Source of the DNA: Bacteroidetes bacterium HGW-Bacteroidetes-7
GTDB lineage: Bacteria; Bacteroidota; Bacteroidia; Bacteroidales; UBA932
Assembly: GCA_002842465.1 (NCBI GenBank)
Contig: PHDA01000014.1
Span: forward strand, 1 to 64,000
DNA: 64,000 nt
Direction: 5' to 3'
The notes under the pieces were generated by a model. That model saw only the letters and a program-made list of their open reading frames with translations, ran no database searches and had not been told where the DNA came from. The position numbers and the translations under genes were made by a program. Numbering within the stretch: the stretch's first letter is position 1; every line of letters starts with the position of its first letter. Below are positions 18,702-28,940 of the stretch, piece by piece.

Positions 18702-19652
18702 CTAATAATTTATTGCCAACAACATTATGAGATTATAAATATCCCACTTAGAAGCCACTTTAAAATCTCCAATTTTATCAGCCAGGATATCTGTAGACTT
18801 AAGCAGATCCTTTTTGTCTATAGAGAACTTATCAGCGATAAGTGAAGTAACAGCAAGCTGAGAACTTATTGAGTATATATCTGCAGGCACATTTTTGTTC
18901 GTTTCAACATAAAAGGTGATGTCAGAAGTTGTATAATCCAGATACCATTGACCATTATACTCTCTGTAGTTTACAACGTAGTCTGCCGACATCATGTTTA
19001 CATTAGATTTCTTTGGCTTGCGTTTCAGGAACAGTTTATACGAATCACTGTTATTTTGGACATTCATTGAAAATTCAATTTTGCCAATGGCTGAAGATTT
19101 CGAGTCAATGTAGATTTTGCCTTTGAAAAGTACCTCTTCACCTTTGTATTTTTGGTCAAATGCAACAACATAGAATGGCTTTCCAAACATCTCAACCGGC
19201 TCAAGATATTCAAATTCGTATTTATCTTTAATGTCTTGTAATTCCGTTCCAAGGAAAGGAGTTTTTACCACATCAAGTTCTAATGCTGAGATGGGCCCCC
19301 CTTGTAATTTGATCATTAAAGTGTCTATTTTGCTGAAGTCACAATTGCCTCTCACATCTTTAACTGCTACAAGATCTCTCTTCCATCCTTTATAAGGGCT
19401 TTTATTGATATTTAGAATAGCTTCATTTACCGATACGCAATCGTTGTTCCTGATCACACGCTCTTTGTAAAAAGCATTGATCTGATTTTCGGTGGTTGAA
19501 TAGTTTTGGCTGATTTTGCTAAATGCTATCTGAACCAGAGTTGCAGGGTCTGTTTTTGGGTTTTTAATCTCACTCTTCGGAGCGATCCCGGCTTGAATTG
19601 TGGTTAAGGCAAAAATTGCAATAACCGAAAGTAACAGAGCTTTTGTTTTCAT
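18702..19652 (-). CDS. Secreted protein of unknown function
   Basis: A 316-aa protein starting with a clear signal peptide (MKTKALLLSVIAIFALTTIQ), which is why I choose the ATG at 19650-19652 and not one 18 codons upstream. The mature part has an N-terminal helical stretch (IAFSKISQNYSTTENQINAF, FYKERVIRNNDC) and a beta-rich C-terminal half (EPVEMFGKPFYVVAFDQKY, then KIYIDSKSSAIGKIEFSM). That pattern is common in Bacteroidetes surface proteins that follow carboxypeptidase-like regulatory domains, but no such domain is present here. I do not recognise a function. It probably acts in the periplasm or outer membrane. Confidence 0.7.
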   Translation of the reverse strand: MKTKALLLSVIAIFALTTIQAGIAPKSEIKNPKTDPATLVQIAFSKISQNYSTTENQINAFYKERVIRNNDCVSVNEAILNINKSPYKGWKRDLVAVKDVRGNCDFSKIDTLMIKLQGGPISALELDVVKTPFLGTELQDIKDKYEFEYLEPVEMFGKPFYVVAFDQKYKGEEVLFKGKIYIDSKSSAIGKIEFSMNVQNNSDSYKLFLKRKPKKSNVNMMSADYVVNYREYNGQWYLDYTTSDITFYVETNKNVPADIYSISSQLAVTSLIADKFSIDKKDLLKSTDILADKIGDFKVASKWDIYNLIMLLAINY

Positions 19653-19753
19653 GATTGAAAATTGATTTTTGGTTTTTCTGCTTAATAGACGAGGTGACCC
19701 TCTCAAAAGTTGCAGTTTTTAACAAAAATCTTTCAATCAAATATAAATTGTTA

Positions 19754-20635
19754 CTATAAAATGTTCAATGATTGCTCTTTTATCTTTTCAAGTTCGTCCT
19801 TCATCTTTACGACCCACATCTGAATTTTTGCGTGTGAGGCTTTTGAGCCAAGAGTATTTATCTCTCTGCCCATCTCCTGACCAATAAAACCAAGCTTTTT
19901 CCCCGGATACTCCTCCTTAGAGAGGGTCTCCAGGAAGTAGCTGCAGTGTTGTCTAAGTCTCACCTTCTCTTCGGTAATATCAAGTTTTTCGATATAATAT
20001 ATGATCTCCTGCTCCAATCTGTTCATATCAACATCTGAAGAGAACTCCTCCAGTTTGGATTTTAGGCGTTCTTTAATCGCGATAGACCTTTCGTTCTCGT
20101 ATTTTTCAATCTCCTCAATATGAGATAAAATGAAATTGACCCTTGAAACCATATCCTCTTCCAACCTTTTTCCTTCTGTTTTTCTGAAGTCAATGAGCAT
20201 TTCAAGTGCGTGTTCAATTGCTCCTTTGATTGATTCCCAATCTTCTTGGTTCTCCTCTTCTCTCTCCTTTTTTTGATTTTCAAAAACATCCGGCAATCTC
20301 ATTATAATTTCGGTTGCCTTGCTGAAATCCAGATCATTGCCCGATTCAAAAGCAATATCATTTAATTGGCTGAGATATGAGTTGAATGTCTCTTTGTTAA
20401 TGGTTCTGCCTGAGTTTTCGGTAAGTGTCTCGATGGAGGTGAATAGATCTATGTTTCCCCTTTGCAGAGCAGAGGTTATCATTTGTTTTACCTCAATTTC
20501 CCGCTCTCTTGGAATAATCTGTGATTTAACGGAAACATCGGAGCTTTTTCCATTTACCGATTTGATTTCTATGGTGATTTTATTGTGGCCGTTAATACAT
20601 TCAGATTTACCGTAGCCTGTCATAGATTGAACCAT
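19754..20635 (-). CDS. yicC: YicC/YloC-family endoribonuclease
   Basis: A 293-aa member of the YicC family. The N-terminus MVQSMTGYGKSE and the C-terminal block GFIGQEMGREINTLGSKA are diagnostic. Family members are endoribonucleases linked to RNA turnover and stationary-phase stress; that role is known for homologues and not visible here. It is transcribed divergently from glnS. Confidence 0.93.
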   Translation of the reverse strand: MVQSMTGYGKSECINGHNKITIEIKSVNGKSSDVSVKSQIIPREREIEVKQMITSALQRGNIDLFTSIETLTENSGRTINKETFNSYLSQLNDIAFESGNDLDFSKATEIIMRLPDVFENQKKEREEENQEDWESIKGAIEHALEMLIDFRKTEGKRLEEDMVSRVNFILSHIEEIEKYENERSIAIKERLKSKLEEFSSDVDMNRLEQEIIYYIEKLDITEEKVRLRQHCSYFLETLSKEEYPGKKLGFIGQEMGREINTLGSKASHAKIQMWVVKMKDELEKIKEQSLNIL

Positions 20636-20673
20636 TGCAATGAGAGTTTTTTTAGTTGTAGCTTTTAATTGTA

Positions 20674-20681
20674 CAAAGTTA
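20674..20681 (-). promoter_or_regulatory. Predicted -7 box of yicC
   Basis: On the minus strand the sequence reads TAACTTTG, matching TAnnTTTG, 38 bases before the yicC ATG. Confidence 0.5.
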
Positions 20682-20703
20682 AGAAAATGAGGTTTAGAAA
20701 TCT

Positions 20704-20711
20704 TATATTTG
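20704..20711 (+). promoter_or_regulatory. Predicted -7 box of glnS
   Basis: TATATTTG followed by C, 20 bases before the glnS ATG, fits the Bacteroidetes -7 consensus. It is divergent from the yicC box. Confidence 0.55.
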
Positions 20712-20731
20712 CAGGTTAATTATTATGAAGT

Positions 20732-22396
20732 ATGGATGAAATTCTGAAAGAACCTACTGAGGAGAGGTCTTTAAATTTTCTTGAAGAGATAGTAGAAGCC
20801 GATCTTGCATCGGGAAAGCACAAAAGTATTTTAACAAGATTCCCGCCGGAACCGAATGGTTACCTGCATATTGGTCATGCTAAAAGCATCTGTCTTAATT
20901 TTGGACTTGCCCTCAAATACGGAGGTAAGACAAATCTCAGATTTGACGACACCAACCCCACCAAAGAGGATGTTGAATATGTCGATTCAATAAAAGAGGA
21001 TGTTCAATGGCTTGGCTTTAACTGGGATCAAGAGCTTTATGCATCGGATTATTTTGAACAACTATACATTTGGGCACAGGAGCTTATAAAGAGAGACCTT
21101 GCCTATGTTGATGATCAGACTCAGGAAGAGATCAGGGTTAGCAGGGGAACGGTTACAAAACCGGGTATTGACAGCCCTTTCAGAAACAGAAGTGCAGATG
21201 AAAATTTGAAACTTTTCGATGAGATGAGGGCAGGTAAATATAAGGATGGAGAGAAGGTACTCAGGGCAAAAATTGATATGGCGCATACGAATATGCTTAT
21301 GAGAGATCCTATTCTATACAGAACTATTCATGCCCACCATCACAGAACCGGTAACGACTGGTGCATCTATCCTATGTACGACTATGCACACGGTCAGTGT
21401 GATTCAATAGAGAAGATTACACACTCAATTTGTACTTTGGAGTTTGATGTTCACAGACCATTATACGACTGGTTTATAGATAAATTGGAGATTTTCCCGT
21501 CAAGGCAATACGAATTTGCAAGATTAAACCTTACATACACTGTAATGAGTAAACGAAAGTTACTCGAACTTGTAAAGAGAGGTTTTGTAACCGGCTGGGA
21601 TGATCCAAGAATGCCTACAATCTGCGGACTCAGAAGAAGAGGTTTCACACCGGAGAGTATTCGTCTTTTTGCAGATAAGGTGGGAGTAGCAAAAAGAGAT
21701 AATATTATTGATTTATCGCTACTTGAGTGGTGTGTCAGGGAGGACTTAAATAAAAGAGCTAACAGATACATGGTTGTTCTTGATCCTATTAAGCTTACAA
21801 TTATCAACTATCCTGATAATCAGACAGAAATTTTCACCCCGGTTATTAATCCGGAAAACATTGATGCCGGAACCAGGAATGTTGTTTTTTCCAAAGAACT
21901 CTATATTGAAAGAGAGGATTTCATGGAAGAACCTCCAAAGAAATATTTCCGCTTGAGACCGGGTGGGGAGGTACGACTTAAGTATTCGTATATAATTAAA
22001 TGCGAAGAGGTTATTAAGGATAATGAAGGCAATATTATTGAAATTCGCTGTACATACGATCCTTCAAGCAAGCCTGGAGTAGGAGAGTGGCGATCTGTAA
22101 AGGGAACGATTCACTGGGTATCTGCATCTCATTCAACTGAAACTGAAGTAAGACTCTTTGACCGCCTCTTTACAAATCCAGAGATGGATAATCTTGAAGA
22201 GGGCAAAGAGTATATTGACTATCTCAACCCTGACTCTTTAAAGGTTGTAAAGGGATATGCCGAGAGTGCGCTCTCTGACGATAAATCTGGAATTGCAGTC
22301 CAGTTTGAAAGGATCGGTTATTTTGTAAAAGATATTGAATCTAAAGAGGGTAAACCTGTTTTTAACAGAACAGTAGGATTGAAATCCACCTGGTAA
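20732..22396 (+). CDS. glnS: Glutaminyl-tRNA synthetase
   Basis: A 554-aa class I aminoacyl-tRNA synthetase that charges tRNA-Gln. The ATP-binding signatures are FPPEPNGYLHIGHAKS (HIGH) and the KMSKS equivalent VMSKRKL. The length and the C-terminal anticodon-binding beta-barrel (from about residue 340) match direct GlnRS rather than GluRS; the motif order and the KSTW-like end are typical of GlnRS. The presence of GlnRS means this organism need not rely on the GatCAB route for Gln-tRNA. Confidence 0.95.
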   Translation: MDEILKEPTEERSLNFLEEIVEADLASGKHKSILTRFPPEPNGYLHIGHAKSICLNFGLALKYGGKTNLRFDDTNPTKEDVEYVDSIKEDVQWLGFNWDQELYASDYFEQLYIWAQELIKRDLAYVDDQTQEEIRVSRGTVTKPGIDSPFRNRSADENLKLFDEMRAGKYKDGEKVLRAKIDMAHTNMLMRDPILYRTIHAHHHRTGNDWCIYPMYDYAHGQCDSIEKITHSICTLEFDVHRPLYDWFIDKLEIFPSRQYEFARLNLTYTVMSKRKLLELVKRGFVTGWDDPRMPTICGLRRRGFTPESIRLFADKVGVAKRDNIIDLSLLEWCVREDLNKRANRYMVVLDPIKLTIINYPDNQTEIFTPVINPENIDAGTRNVVFSKELYIEREDFMEEPPKKYFRLRPGGEVRLKYSYIIKCEEVIKDNEGNIIEIRCTYDPSSKPGVGEWRSVKGTIHWVSASHSTETEVRLFDRLFTNPEMDNLEEGKEYIDYLNPDSLKVVKGYAESALSDDKSGIAVQFERIGYFVKDIESKEGKPVFNRTVGLKSTW

Positions 22397-22424
22397 CTTT
22401 AAGAATTCAGGCAAAAAGTAACTT

Positions 22425-22470
22425 AGGGTAAAAACTGTTAGCTTAATACAGTTTTTACCCTGTGTTTTTT
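22425..22470 (+). terminator. Intrinsic terminator of glnS
   Basis: A perfect 14-bp stem (AGGGTAAAAACTGT at 22425-22438 with its complement at 22448-22461) is followed by GTGTTTTTT. The right half lies inside the last codons of the convergent MATE gene (stop at 22438-22440). Confidence 0.88.
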
Positions 22471-23805
22471 CCAGAGGCCTGATTTATAGTAGATAATTGC
22501 CCCAATACATCCTGCTGTCCATCCTACCGGTATTGACCACCAGATTCCGGTAGCACCAAATGATTTTGAGAGAAAAATGGCTAATGGAATTCTAAAAACC
22601 CATAAAGACAATGTTGTTATAAGCATTGGAATAAATGTGGCCCCTGCACCTCTTGTAACTCCATTAATTACAAACATTATTGAAAACATTATGTAAAAAG
22701 ATGTAACGATAACAAGATACTCTTTTCCTATACTGACAATCTCTTCAAAATGCGGTGAACTTACATCTGTGAATAACCTCATTATCTCTCCCGAAAACAG
22801 AACCACAACCAGCATCAGGACAAGACAGATAACAGTTGAGTAGATTAATGTTTGTCTGAGCCCTTTTTTAATCCTGTCATACCTCTCTGCACCCAGGTTC
22901 TGCCCTACAAATGAGGAGAGTGCTGCAGCAAGGTTCATTGCAGGCATTGAAACAAACATGTCAATTCTACCGGCTGCAGTGTATGCGGCCAGCGTTGCAA
23001 CTCCAAATGGTGATACGATTGCAAGTAAGGCCATTGACCCTAGTCCTACAAGTGTTTGCTGAACTCCTGACGGAAGTCCTATCTTTAAAGAAAGTTTGAA
23101 ATTTTCCCAGTTAAACTCCCACTTTTTGTAATTAAGATTGAACTTAATCATATTGTCCTCTTTCTTGTTTAAATGGTACCATAATGCAATCCATGAAAAA
23201 ATAGATGCAATTGCAGTGGCCCATGCAACACCATCAATTCCCCATTTAAAGACAAGAACAAAAAGAAGGTCAAGCACAATGTTGATCAGGAACGAAATTA
23301 CCATAAATGTGACCGGGGTTCTGGAGTTTCCTACTCCTCTCAGGATTGATGCCATTCCAAAAAGGGCAAACATAGGTATCGTAGTTGTCAGTATGACTAT
23401 GTCAAAATACCTAACAGCCGAAGGTAGAACCTCTTCAGGTATAGAAAGAAGCTGGAAAAGCGGTCTGCTAAGAAGGAAAAATACCACGGAGAGTATAACA
23501 GAGCTAACAAGAAGAAAAATTTGAAGAGTATCTGATGTGATCTTAACTTTCTGATAGTTTTTTGCTCCAAAGTATTGTGAGACAAGTACAGACCCACCAA
23601 TTGCAATACCTCCTACAAGTGCAGAAAGTGTGAATAATATTGGAAAACTGGCTCCAACTGCCGCAAGCGCAACAGAGCCGATATATTTTCCTACAACTAC
23701 GCTGTCTACAATATTATAAAGTTGCTGGAAAACATTACCAATGAGCATAGGTATGGCAAACATCAGAATCTGTTTGCCCTCCTTACCCTGTGTGAGATCG
23801 TTCAT
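22438..23805 (-). CDS. MATE-family multidrug efflux transporter
   Basis: A 455-aa membrane protein with about 12 helices in two similar halves (N-half signature PMLIGNVFQQLYNIVDSVVV; C-half PMLITTLSLWVFRIPLAIFL). MATE pumps export cationic drugs or metabolites against Na+ or H+. The substrate is unknown. The last codons contribute to the glnS terminator hairpin. It sits upstream of nothing co-directional and close by, so it is probably a single-gene unit. Confidence 0.92.
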   Translation of the reverse strand: MNDLTQGKEGKQILMFAIPMLIGNVFQQLYNIVDSVVVGKYIGSVALAAVGASFPILFTLSALVGGIAIGGSVLVSQYFGAKNYQKVKITSDTLQIFLLVSSVILSVVFFLLSRPLFQLLSIPEEVLPSAVRYFDIVILTTTIPMFALFGMASILRGVGNSRTPVTFMVISFLINIVLDLLFVLVFKWGIDGVAWATAIASIFSWIALWYHLNKKEDNMIKFNLNYKKWEFNWENFKLSLKIGLPSGVQQTLVGLGSMALLAIVSPFGVATLAAYTAAGRIDMFVSMPAMNLAAALSSFVGQNLGAERYDRIKKGLRQTLIYSTVICLVLMLVVVLFSGEIMRLFTDVSSPHFEEIVSIGKEYLVIVTSFYIMFSIMFVINGVTRGAGATFIPMLITTLSLWVFRIPLAIFLSKSFGATGIWWSIPVGWTAGCIGAIIYYKSGLWKKHRVKTVLS

Positions 23806-23862
23806 CAGGATTCTAATTTATGTGCAAAAGTATCAATTTTTGGTCAATAGGAATCGAAGACT

Positions 23863-24765
23863 TTAGAATCTTTTGGTATAAATGTGACAATAGGGTTGAG
23901 TCCCTTTCTTTACATAATAGTCCTGATGATAATCTTCTGCTTTGAAAAATTTTGACGCCTTTGTAACCTTTGTCTGCACATTAAGACCTTTAGTTTTTAA
24001 GATGCCAATCAGCTCTTCTGCTATAACTTTTTGATTCTGATCATTGTAAAATATCTCTGACCTGTACTGGGTTCCTATGTCAGGACCCTGTTTGTCTTTT
24101 TGAGTCGGATCATGTATTTCAAAAAATAGTTTTGCCAAATCTCTGTATGATATCTGGCTGGCATCATAAATTACCTCAACAGCCTCTGCATGGCCGCTTG
24201 TACCACTACTTACCTGTCGGTAATCCGGTGAAGCTGTTGAACCTCCAATGTAGCCACTAACCACAGAAATAACTCCCCTTTTTTGCTGTAAAAGGTGCTC
24301 AACTCCCCAAAAGCACCCACCTGCAAAGATCGCGCTCTCCCTCTTTTCTGGTACAAATTCGAGTGATACTGAATTTACACAATGCCGTAAGTTCTTTTTA
24401 GTAAAACGCTCACCTGTAAAAACATGTCCCAGGTGGCCTTCACAATTTGAGCAGACTATCTCTGTGCGCATTCCATCTGCATCTCTATGTCTTGTAATTG
24501 CACCTGGTATTTCGTCATCAAAACTTGGCCAGCCACATTCTGAATCAAACTTATCAGCAGATATAAAGAGTGGAGCATTGCACTGTTTACAATGATATGT
24601 TCCTGCCTCTTTATGGTCATGATATTTTCCGGTAAATGGCCTCTCTGTGCCCTTGTCAATTATCACCCTCTTCTCTTCAGGGGTTAAAACTCTTTTATTC
24701 TGTGCCTGTAGCGTCATAATTGTTGTAATTAACATTATAATGGTTAATGTATACTTTATTTTCAT
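23863..24765 (-). CDS. msrBA: Bifunctional methionine sulfoxide reductase MsrB-MsrA, exported
   Basis: A 300-aa fusion that repairs both methionine sulfoxide epimers. A signal peptide (residues 1-21, [20 protein letters not shown]) is followed by MsrB with its zinc cysteines (CKQC, CSNC) and catalytic Cys in [11 protein letters not shown], then MsrA with [11 protein letters not shown]. The domain order B-A with a signal peptide points to the periplasm, where it would protect exported proteins. I choose the ATG at 24763-24765: an upstream ATG (24798) would place its first codons inside the recG-nfo terminator and before the signal peptide. Confidence 0.93.
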   Translation of the reverse strand: MKIKYTLTIIMLITTIMTLQAQNKRVLTPEEKRVIIDKGTERPFTGKYHDHKEAGTYHCKQCNAPLFISADKFDSECGWPSFDDEIPGAITRHRDADGMRTEIVCSNCEGHLGHVFTGERFTKKNLRHCVNSVSLEFVPEKRESAIFAGGCFWGVEHLLQQKRGVISVVSGYIGGSTASPDYRQVSSGTSGHAEAVEVIYDASQISYRDLAKLFFEIHDPTQKDKQGPDIGTQYRSEIFYNDQNQKVIAEELIGILKTKGLNVQTKVTKASKFFKAEDYHQDYYVKKGTQPYCHIYTKRF

Positions 24766-24790
24766 ACTCCAAATCATTACATAATATATT

Positions 24791-24827
24791 AAAAACAAAC
24801 AACCGCCTCGTTGGTTGAAGCGGTTGT
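24791..24827 (-). terminator. Intrinsic terminator of recG-nfo
   Basis: On the minus strand the stem ACAACCGC / GCGGTTGT (24799-24806 with 24820-24827) is followed by TTTGTTTTT, 23 bases beyond the nfo stop. Confidence 0.85.
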
Positions 24828-24849
24828 CTTATTTGTTTTCCTAATTAAG

Positions 24850-25695
24850 CTATTCCTTCTCCCAGAGTCGCATCTGAGCTATCTCTGCGGCCCAAATCTC
24901 TTCGTTGGGTGTCTCAAGAATGAGAGGCATATCGTTTAGTCTGGGGTCTTTCATCAAAATCTTGAATGGATTGGAACCCAATGTTCCGGCTCCTATAGAG
25001 TCATGTCTGTCTACCCTTGAGTTTAAACCCTTTTTTGCATCATTCAGGTGCATACCCCTGAGATATTTAAACCCAATAACTTTGTCAAAGTGGTCAAAAG
25101 CAGCTTTGATGCCTTCGGGAGTCGAAAAGTCGTATCCGGCAGCAAATGAGTGACATGTGTCAATACACACTCCAACTCTTGATTTGTCTTCAACATGGCT
25201 TATAATCTGTGCAATTTGCTCAAATGTATGCCCCATGTTTGTTCCCTGACCTGCAGTATTTTCAATTACGGCAGTCACCCCTTTTGTCTTATCAAGGGTA
25301 ATATTAATAGATTCTCCTATTGTTTTGAGACATGTGTCGATATCAATTTTGTTAAGATGGCTGCCCGGGTGGAAATTAAGCCTGTCAAGTCCAAGTTGTT
25401 CGCATCTTTGCATCTCGTCAAGAAATGCATCTCTTGATTTCATCAGACCCTCCTCTTCGGGATGCCCAAGATTAATCAGATAGCTGTCGTGGGGAAGTAT
25501 TTGAAACGGTTTAAACCCAAATTTTTCACAGTTGTTCCTGAATTCATCAATACTCTTTTGCGATAGGGGAGAAGATAACCATTGTCTCTGGTTTTTAGTA
25601 AACAGTGCAAAGGCGTTTGCTCCAATGTTGTGTGCATTTATCGGGGCATTTTCTACTCCTCCTGATGCACTTACATGTGCTCCTATATATTTCAT
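24850..25695 (-). CDS. nfo: Deoxyribonuclease IV (AP endonuclease)
   Basis: A 281-aa endonuclease IV of base-excision repair, cutting 5' to abasic sites with a trinuclear zinc centre. The family signatures [25 protein letters not shown] and the metal-site [20 protein letters not shown] are complete, as is ILETPNE near the end. It begins ten bases after recG and shares its terminator, so the two repair genes form an operon. Confidence 0.96.
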   Translation of the reverse strand: MKYIGAHVSASGGVENAPINAHNIGANAFALFTKNQRQWLSSPLSQKSIDEFRNNCEKFGFKPFQILPHDSYLINLGHPEEEGLMKSRDAFLDEMQRCEQLGLDRLNFHPGSHLNKIDIDTCLKTIGESINITLDKTKGVTAVIENTAGQGTNMGHTFEQIAQIISHVEDKSRVGVCIDTCHSFAAGYDFSTPEGIKAAFDHFDKVIGFKYLRGMHLNDAKKGLNSRVDRHDSIGAGTLGSNPFKILMKDPRLNDMPLILETPNEEIWAAEIAQMRLWEKE

Positions 25696-25705
25696 AATTA
25701 TTTAT

Positions 25706-27811
25706 TTAGCTTATTTGTGAATAATCTTTTATCTCTTTTTTTAATGAGTTGAGAGTAATTGTGAGTGCTCTGTTTTTTTCATTAGACAAATGAGGGTCTT
25801 CATCAAGAATTTTCTGGGCATACCTCCTTGAGTCTTCCAGTATCTGTGAATCCTTTGCAAGGTTTGCAATCTTCAAATCTATAGGCAAACCGCTCTGCTG
25901 TGTGCCCTCTAAATCTCCAGGACCTCTCATTCTCAAATCTGCCTCGGCAAGTTCAAAACCGTCAGAGGTAGAGCACATAAGTTCTACCCTCTTACGGGAC
26001 TCTTTACTCAGCTTATAGCCTGTCATTAAGATACAATATGACTCATCTGTTCCTCTTCCTACCCGACCTCTAAGCTGATGAAGTTGAGAAAGCCCGAATC
26101 TCTCTGCACTCTCAATCATCATCACAGAGGCATTGGGAACATCAACTCCAACTTCAATAACCGAGGTAGATACCAAAATGTTCGCATTACCTGATGCAAA
26201 AAGGTCCATATCGTGTGCTTTGTCCTCGTTTTTCTGCTTACCGTGAACAACAGCAGTTACATATTGAGGAGCTTTAAATTCCTCAACTATATTCATATAA
26301 CCCTCCTGAAGATTCTTATAGTCCATCTTTTCACTCTCCCTAATCAGAGGATAGACAACAAATATCTGTCTGCCGGCTGCAATCTGCTCCTTCATAAAAG
26401 AGTAAATTCTTTGTCTCTGGTTATCGCTTGCATGAATTGTCTTAACAGGTTTTCTTCCGGGAGGTAACTCATCAATAACAGATACATCCAGGTCACCATA
26501 GAGAGTCATTGCCAGTGTTCTAGGTATTGGAGTGGCAGTCATTACAAGAATGTGGGGAATAATCTCTCCTTTGCTCCATAATTTTGCGCGCTGTTCAACT
26601 CCAAAACGGTGTTGTTCGTCAATTACTGCAAAACCCAGATTGTTAAACTGTACTATATCTTCAATCAAAGCATGGGTTCCAAACAGCAAATCAATTTCAC
26701 CACTTAGCAACTGCTCATGAATAGGCTTACGCTCTTTTGCCTTTGTGTTTCCGGTGAGCAGAGCACATTTTACACCGGTACCCTCCAGGAGCTTCTGGGC
26801 TCCCTTGAAATGTTGCACGGCAAGTACCTCTGTAGGAGCCATTATGCATGACTGGTATCCATTGTCTGCAGCAAGTAGTGCAGTGAAGATGGCAACAAGT
26901 GTTTTTCCACTTCCCACATCTCCCTGTAGCAGCCTGTTCATCTGCCTGCCGGAGGTAATATCTGCCCGAATCTCTTTTATAACTCTCTTCTGGGCACCGG
27001 TAAGTTCGAATGGCAGTTTTTTGTAACATTTGTCAAAGTAATCTCCCACTTTGTTCATAATTATGCCATTGAGAGCCCTCTCTCTAAAAGATTTCTGTTT
27101 TAGTAAAGAGAGTTGAAGAAAAAATAACTCTTCAAACTTGAAGCGGAATTGTGCTTGCCCCAGTGTTTTTAAATCTTTTGGAAAATGAATATTCTGTATA
27201 GCCTCTGAAAATTGCATAAGCCTCTTCTCGTTCAGCACATATAAAGGAAGCGTTTCGTTAAGTGAACCCTGACAGGTCTTTATAAGTGTTGCCATCAGCC
27301 TGGCAATCTGCTTGTTGTTGAAACCGTTATTACGTAGTCTTTCCGTTGATGGATAGACTCCAAGCATGTTCCCTACATAAATTGGGTTCTCCTCTGTAGC
27401 AGGTTCAATTTCAGGATGAACAATGTTTATTGTCTGATTAAAAAGCGAGGGTTTACCAAAAATGATGTACTCTGTATTTGTCTTAAGCCAATCCTTAATC
27501 CATTTGATTCCCTGGAAAAAGACCAGGTCAATAACCCCGGTTGCATCGGCAAATGTGGCCACCAATCTTTTTGCCGGGCCCTTTTCGCCAATTACATTTA
27601 TTCTTGTAATGCGGCCTCTAAGTTGAATATAACTCATTGATGCCTCAATATCTGAAACCGAGTATATTTTTGTACGGTCAATATACCTGAATGGAAAAAA
27701 GAGGAGGAAATCCCTGAAGGTTTTGATGTTTAGCTCCTTATTAAGAAGCTCAGACCTTTTGGGACCAACACCTGGGAGAAATTTAATATCGCTATCCAGA
27801 ATAGATGACAT
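25706..27811 (-). CDS. recG: ATP-dependent DNA helicase RecG
   Basis: A 701-aa helicase that remodels stalled forks and branched DNA. It has the N-terminal wedge/OB domain (residues about 55-150), Walker A LLQGDVGSGKTLVA, the DEQH box (FAVIDEQHRFGVEQR), motif MTATPIPRT, and the C-terminal helicase motif HQLRGRVGRG. Length matches the family. A TATATTTG sequence on the minus strand (27816-27823) is a possible -7 box but lies very close to the ATG. Confidence 0.96.
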   Translation of the reverse strand: MSSILDSDIKFLPGVGPKRSELLNKELNIKTFRDFLLFFPFRYIDRTKIYSVSDIEASMSYIQLRGRITRINVIGEKGPAKRLVATFADATGVIDLVFFQGIKWIKDWLKTNTEYIIFGKPSLFNQTINIVHPEIEPATEENPIYVGNMLGVYPSTERLRNNGFNNKQIARLMATLIKTCQGSLNETLPLYVLNEKRLMQFSEAIQNIHFPKDLKTLGQAQFRFKFEELFFLQLSLLKQKSFRERALNGIIMNKVGDYFDKCYKKLPFELTGAQKRVIKEIRADITSGRQMNRLLQGDVGSGKTLVAIFTALLAADNGYQSCIMAPTEVLAVQHFKGAQKLLEGTGVKCALLTGNTKAKERKPIHEQLLSGEIDLLFGTHALIEDIVQFNNLGFAVIDEQHRFGVEQRAKLWSKGEIIPHILVMTATPIPRTLAMTLYGDLDVSVIDELPPGRKPVKTIHASDNQRQRIYSFMKEQIAAGRQIFVVYPLIRESEKMDYKNLQEGYMNIVEEFKAPQYVTAVVHGKQKNEDKAHDMDLFASGNANILVSTSVIEVGVDVPNASVMMIESAERFGLSQLHQLRGRVGRGTDESYCILMTGYKLSKESRKRVELMCSTSDGFELAEADLRMRGPGDLEGTQQSGLPIDLKIANLAKDSQILEDSRRYAQKILDEDPHLSNEKNRALTITLNSLKKEIKDYSQIS

Positions 27812-27875
27812 AATACAAATATAAGAATCTTATCTAAAATTTGTATCTTGCAGGAAATTACACAGATTACATAAG

Positions 27876-28940
27876 ATGAACACAAAGATAGTTGTAGGCA
27901 TTACCCAGGGCGACAGCAACGGAATTGGTTATGAGGTAATAATTAAAGCATTGGCCGATCAAAGAATATTTGACATAGGCGTCCCGGTAATTTACGGTTC
28001 TTCCAAAATAATGGGGTTCTATAAAAAACATATTCCAGACACAGAGAGCATTCCTACTAACATAATTACAAAGGCTGAGGATGCTCATTCAAAAAGGGTA
28101 AATATCATCAATTGTGTTCCGGATACATTTATTGCAGAACCCGGAAAGGCAACAGAAGAGGGTTCAAAAGCAGCAATTCTTGCTTTGGAATGTGCGGTTA
28201 ATGATCTTAAAAGAGGTGTAATTGATGTACTTGTTACAGCACCTTTTAATAAAAACAGTGTCTCAAAAGAGGGCTTTTCTTTTCCCGGTCACACAGAGTA
28301 TTTTACCAAAGAGTTTGGCGCAGAGGACTCTCTAATGTTTATGATTTCAGAAAACATCAGAGTAGGCCTTGTTACAAACCATATACCCATCTCTGAGGTA
28401 TCAAAAATGATTACCAAAGAGAGAATTATGAAAAAACTGTCTATGATGTCAGACTCTTTAAGAAAAGATTTTGGCGTTGACAGACCAAAAATTGCAGTTT
28501 TATCTCTAAATCCCCATAACGGAGACGGAGGTCTTCTCGGGAAAGAGGAGGAGGATGTTATTAAACCGGCTATCAGAGAGATGTCAGAGAAGGGAGAGCT
28601 TGTTTTTGGCCCATTCCCTCCCGATGGTTTTTTTGGATCTGATTACAAAAACAGATTTGACGCAGTCCTGGCAATGTACCACGATCAGGGGCTCATCCCT
28701 TTTAAATCGCTCTCTATTGAATCAGGCGTTAACTACACAGCCGGAATAAATATAATAAGAACATCACCGGACCACGGAACAGCATATGACCTTGCAGGTA
28801 AGGACAAGGCTAACCATTTATCATTTCTGGCCTCCATTTATCTTGCTTGTGATATTTTTAGGAATAGAAAAAATTATGATGCACTAAGGGCCAATCCTCT
28901 AAAAGTAGAGATGCCTGTTGGCGGAAGGGATAATGATTAA
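27876..28940 (+). CDS. pdxA: 4-hydroxythreonine-4-phosphate dehydrogenase
   Basis: A 354-aa NAD-dependent enzyme of pyridoxal 5'-phosphate synthesis (DXP-dependent route). Signatures include GITQGDSNGIGYEV at the N-terminus, the metal-site TAPFNKNSV and GHTEYF, and the C-terminal YHDQGLIPFK and RTSPDHGTAYDLAGK. Its partner pdxJ is not in the window. It overlaps the rnhA start by eight bases. Confidence 0.95.
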   Translation: MNTKIVVGITQGDSNGIGYEVIIKALADQRIFDIGVPVIYGSSKIMGFYKKHIPDTESIPTNIITKAEDAHSKRVNIINCVPDTFIAEPGKATEEGSKAAILALECAVNDLKRGVIDVLVTAPFNKNSVSKEGFSFPGHTEYFTKEFGAEDSLMFMISENIRVGLVTNHIPISEVSKMITKERIMKKLSMMSDSLRKDFGVDRPKIAVLSLNPHNGDGGLLGKEEEDVIKPAIREMSEKGELVFGPFPPDGFFGSDYKNRFDAVLAMYHDQGLIPFKSLSIESGVNYTAGINIIRTSPDHGTAYDLAGKDKANHLSFLASIYLACDIFRNRKNYDALRANPLKVEMPVGGRDND

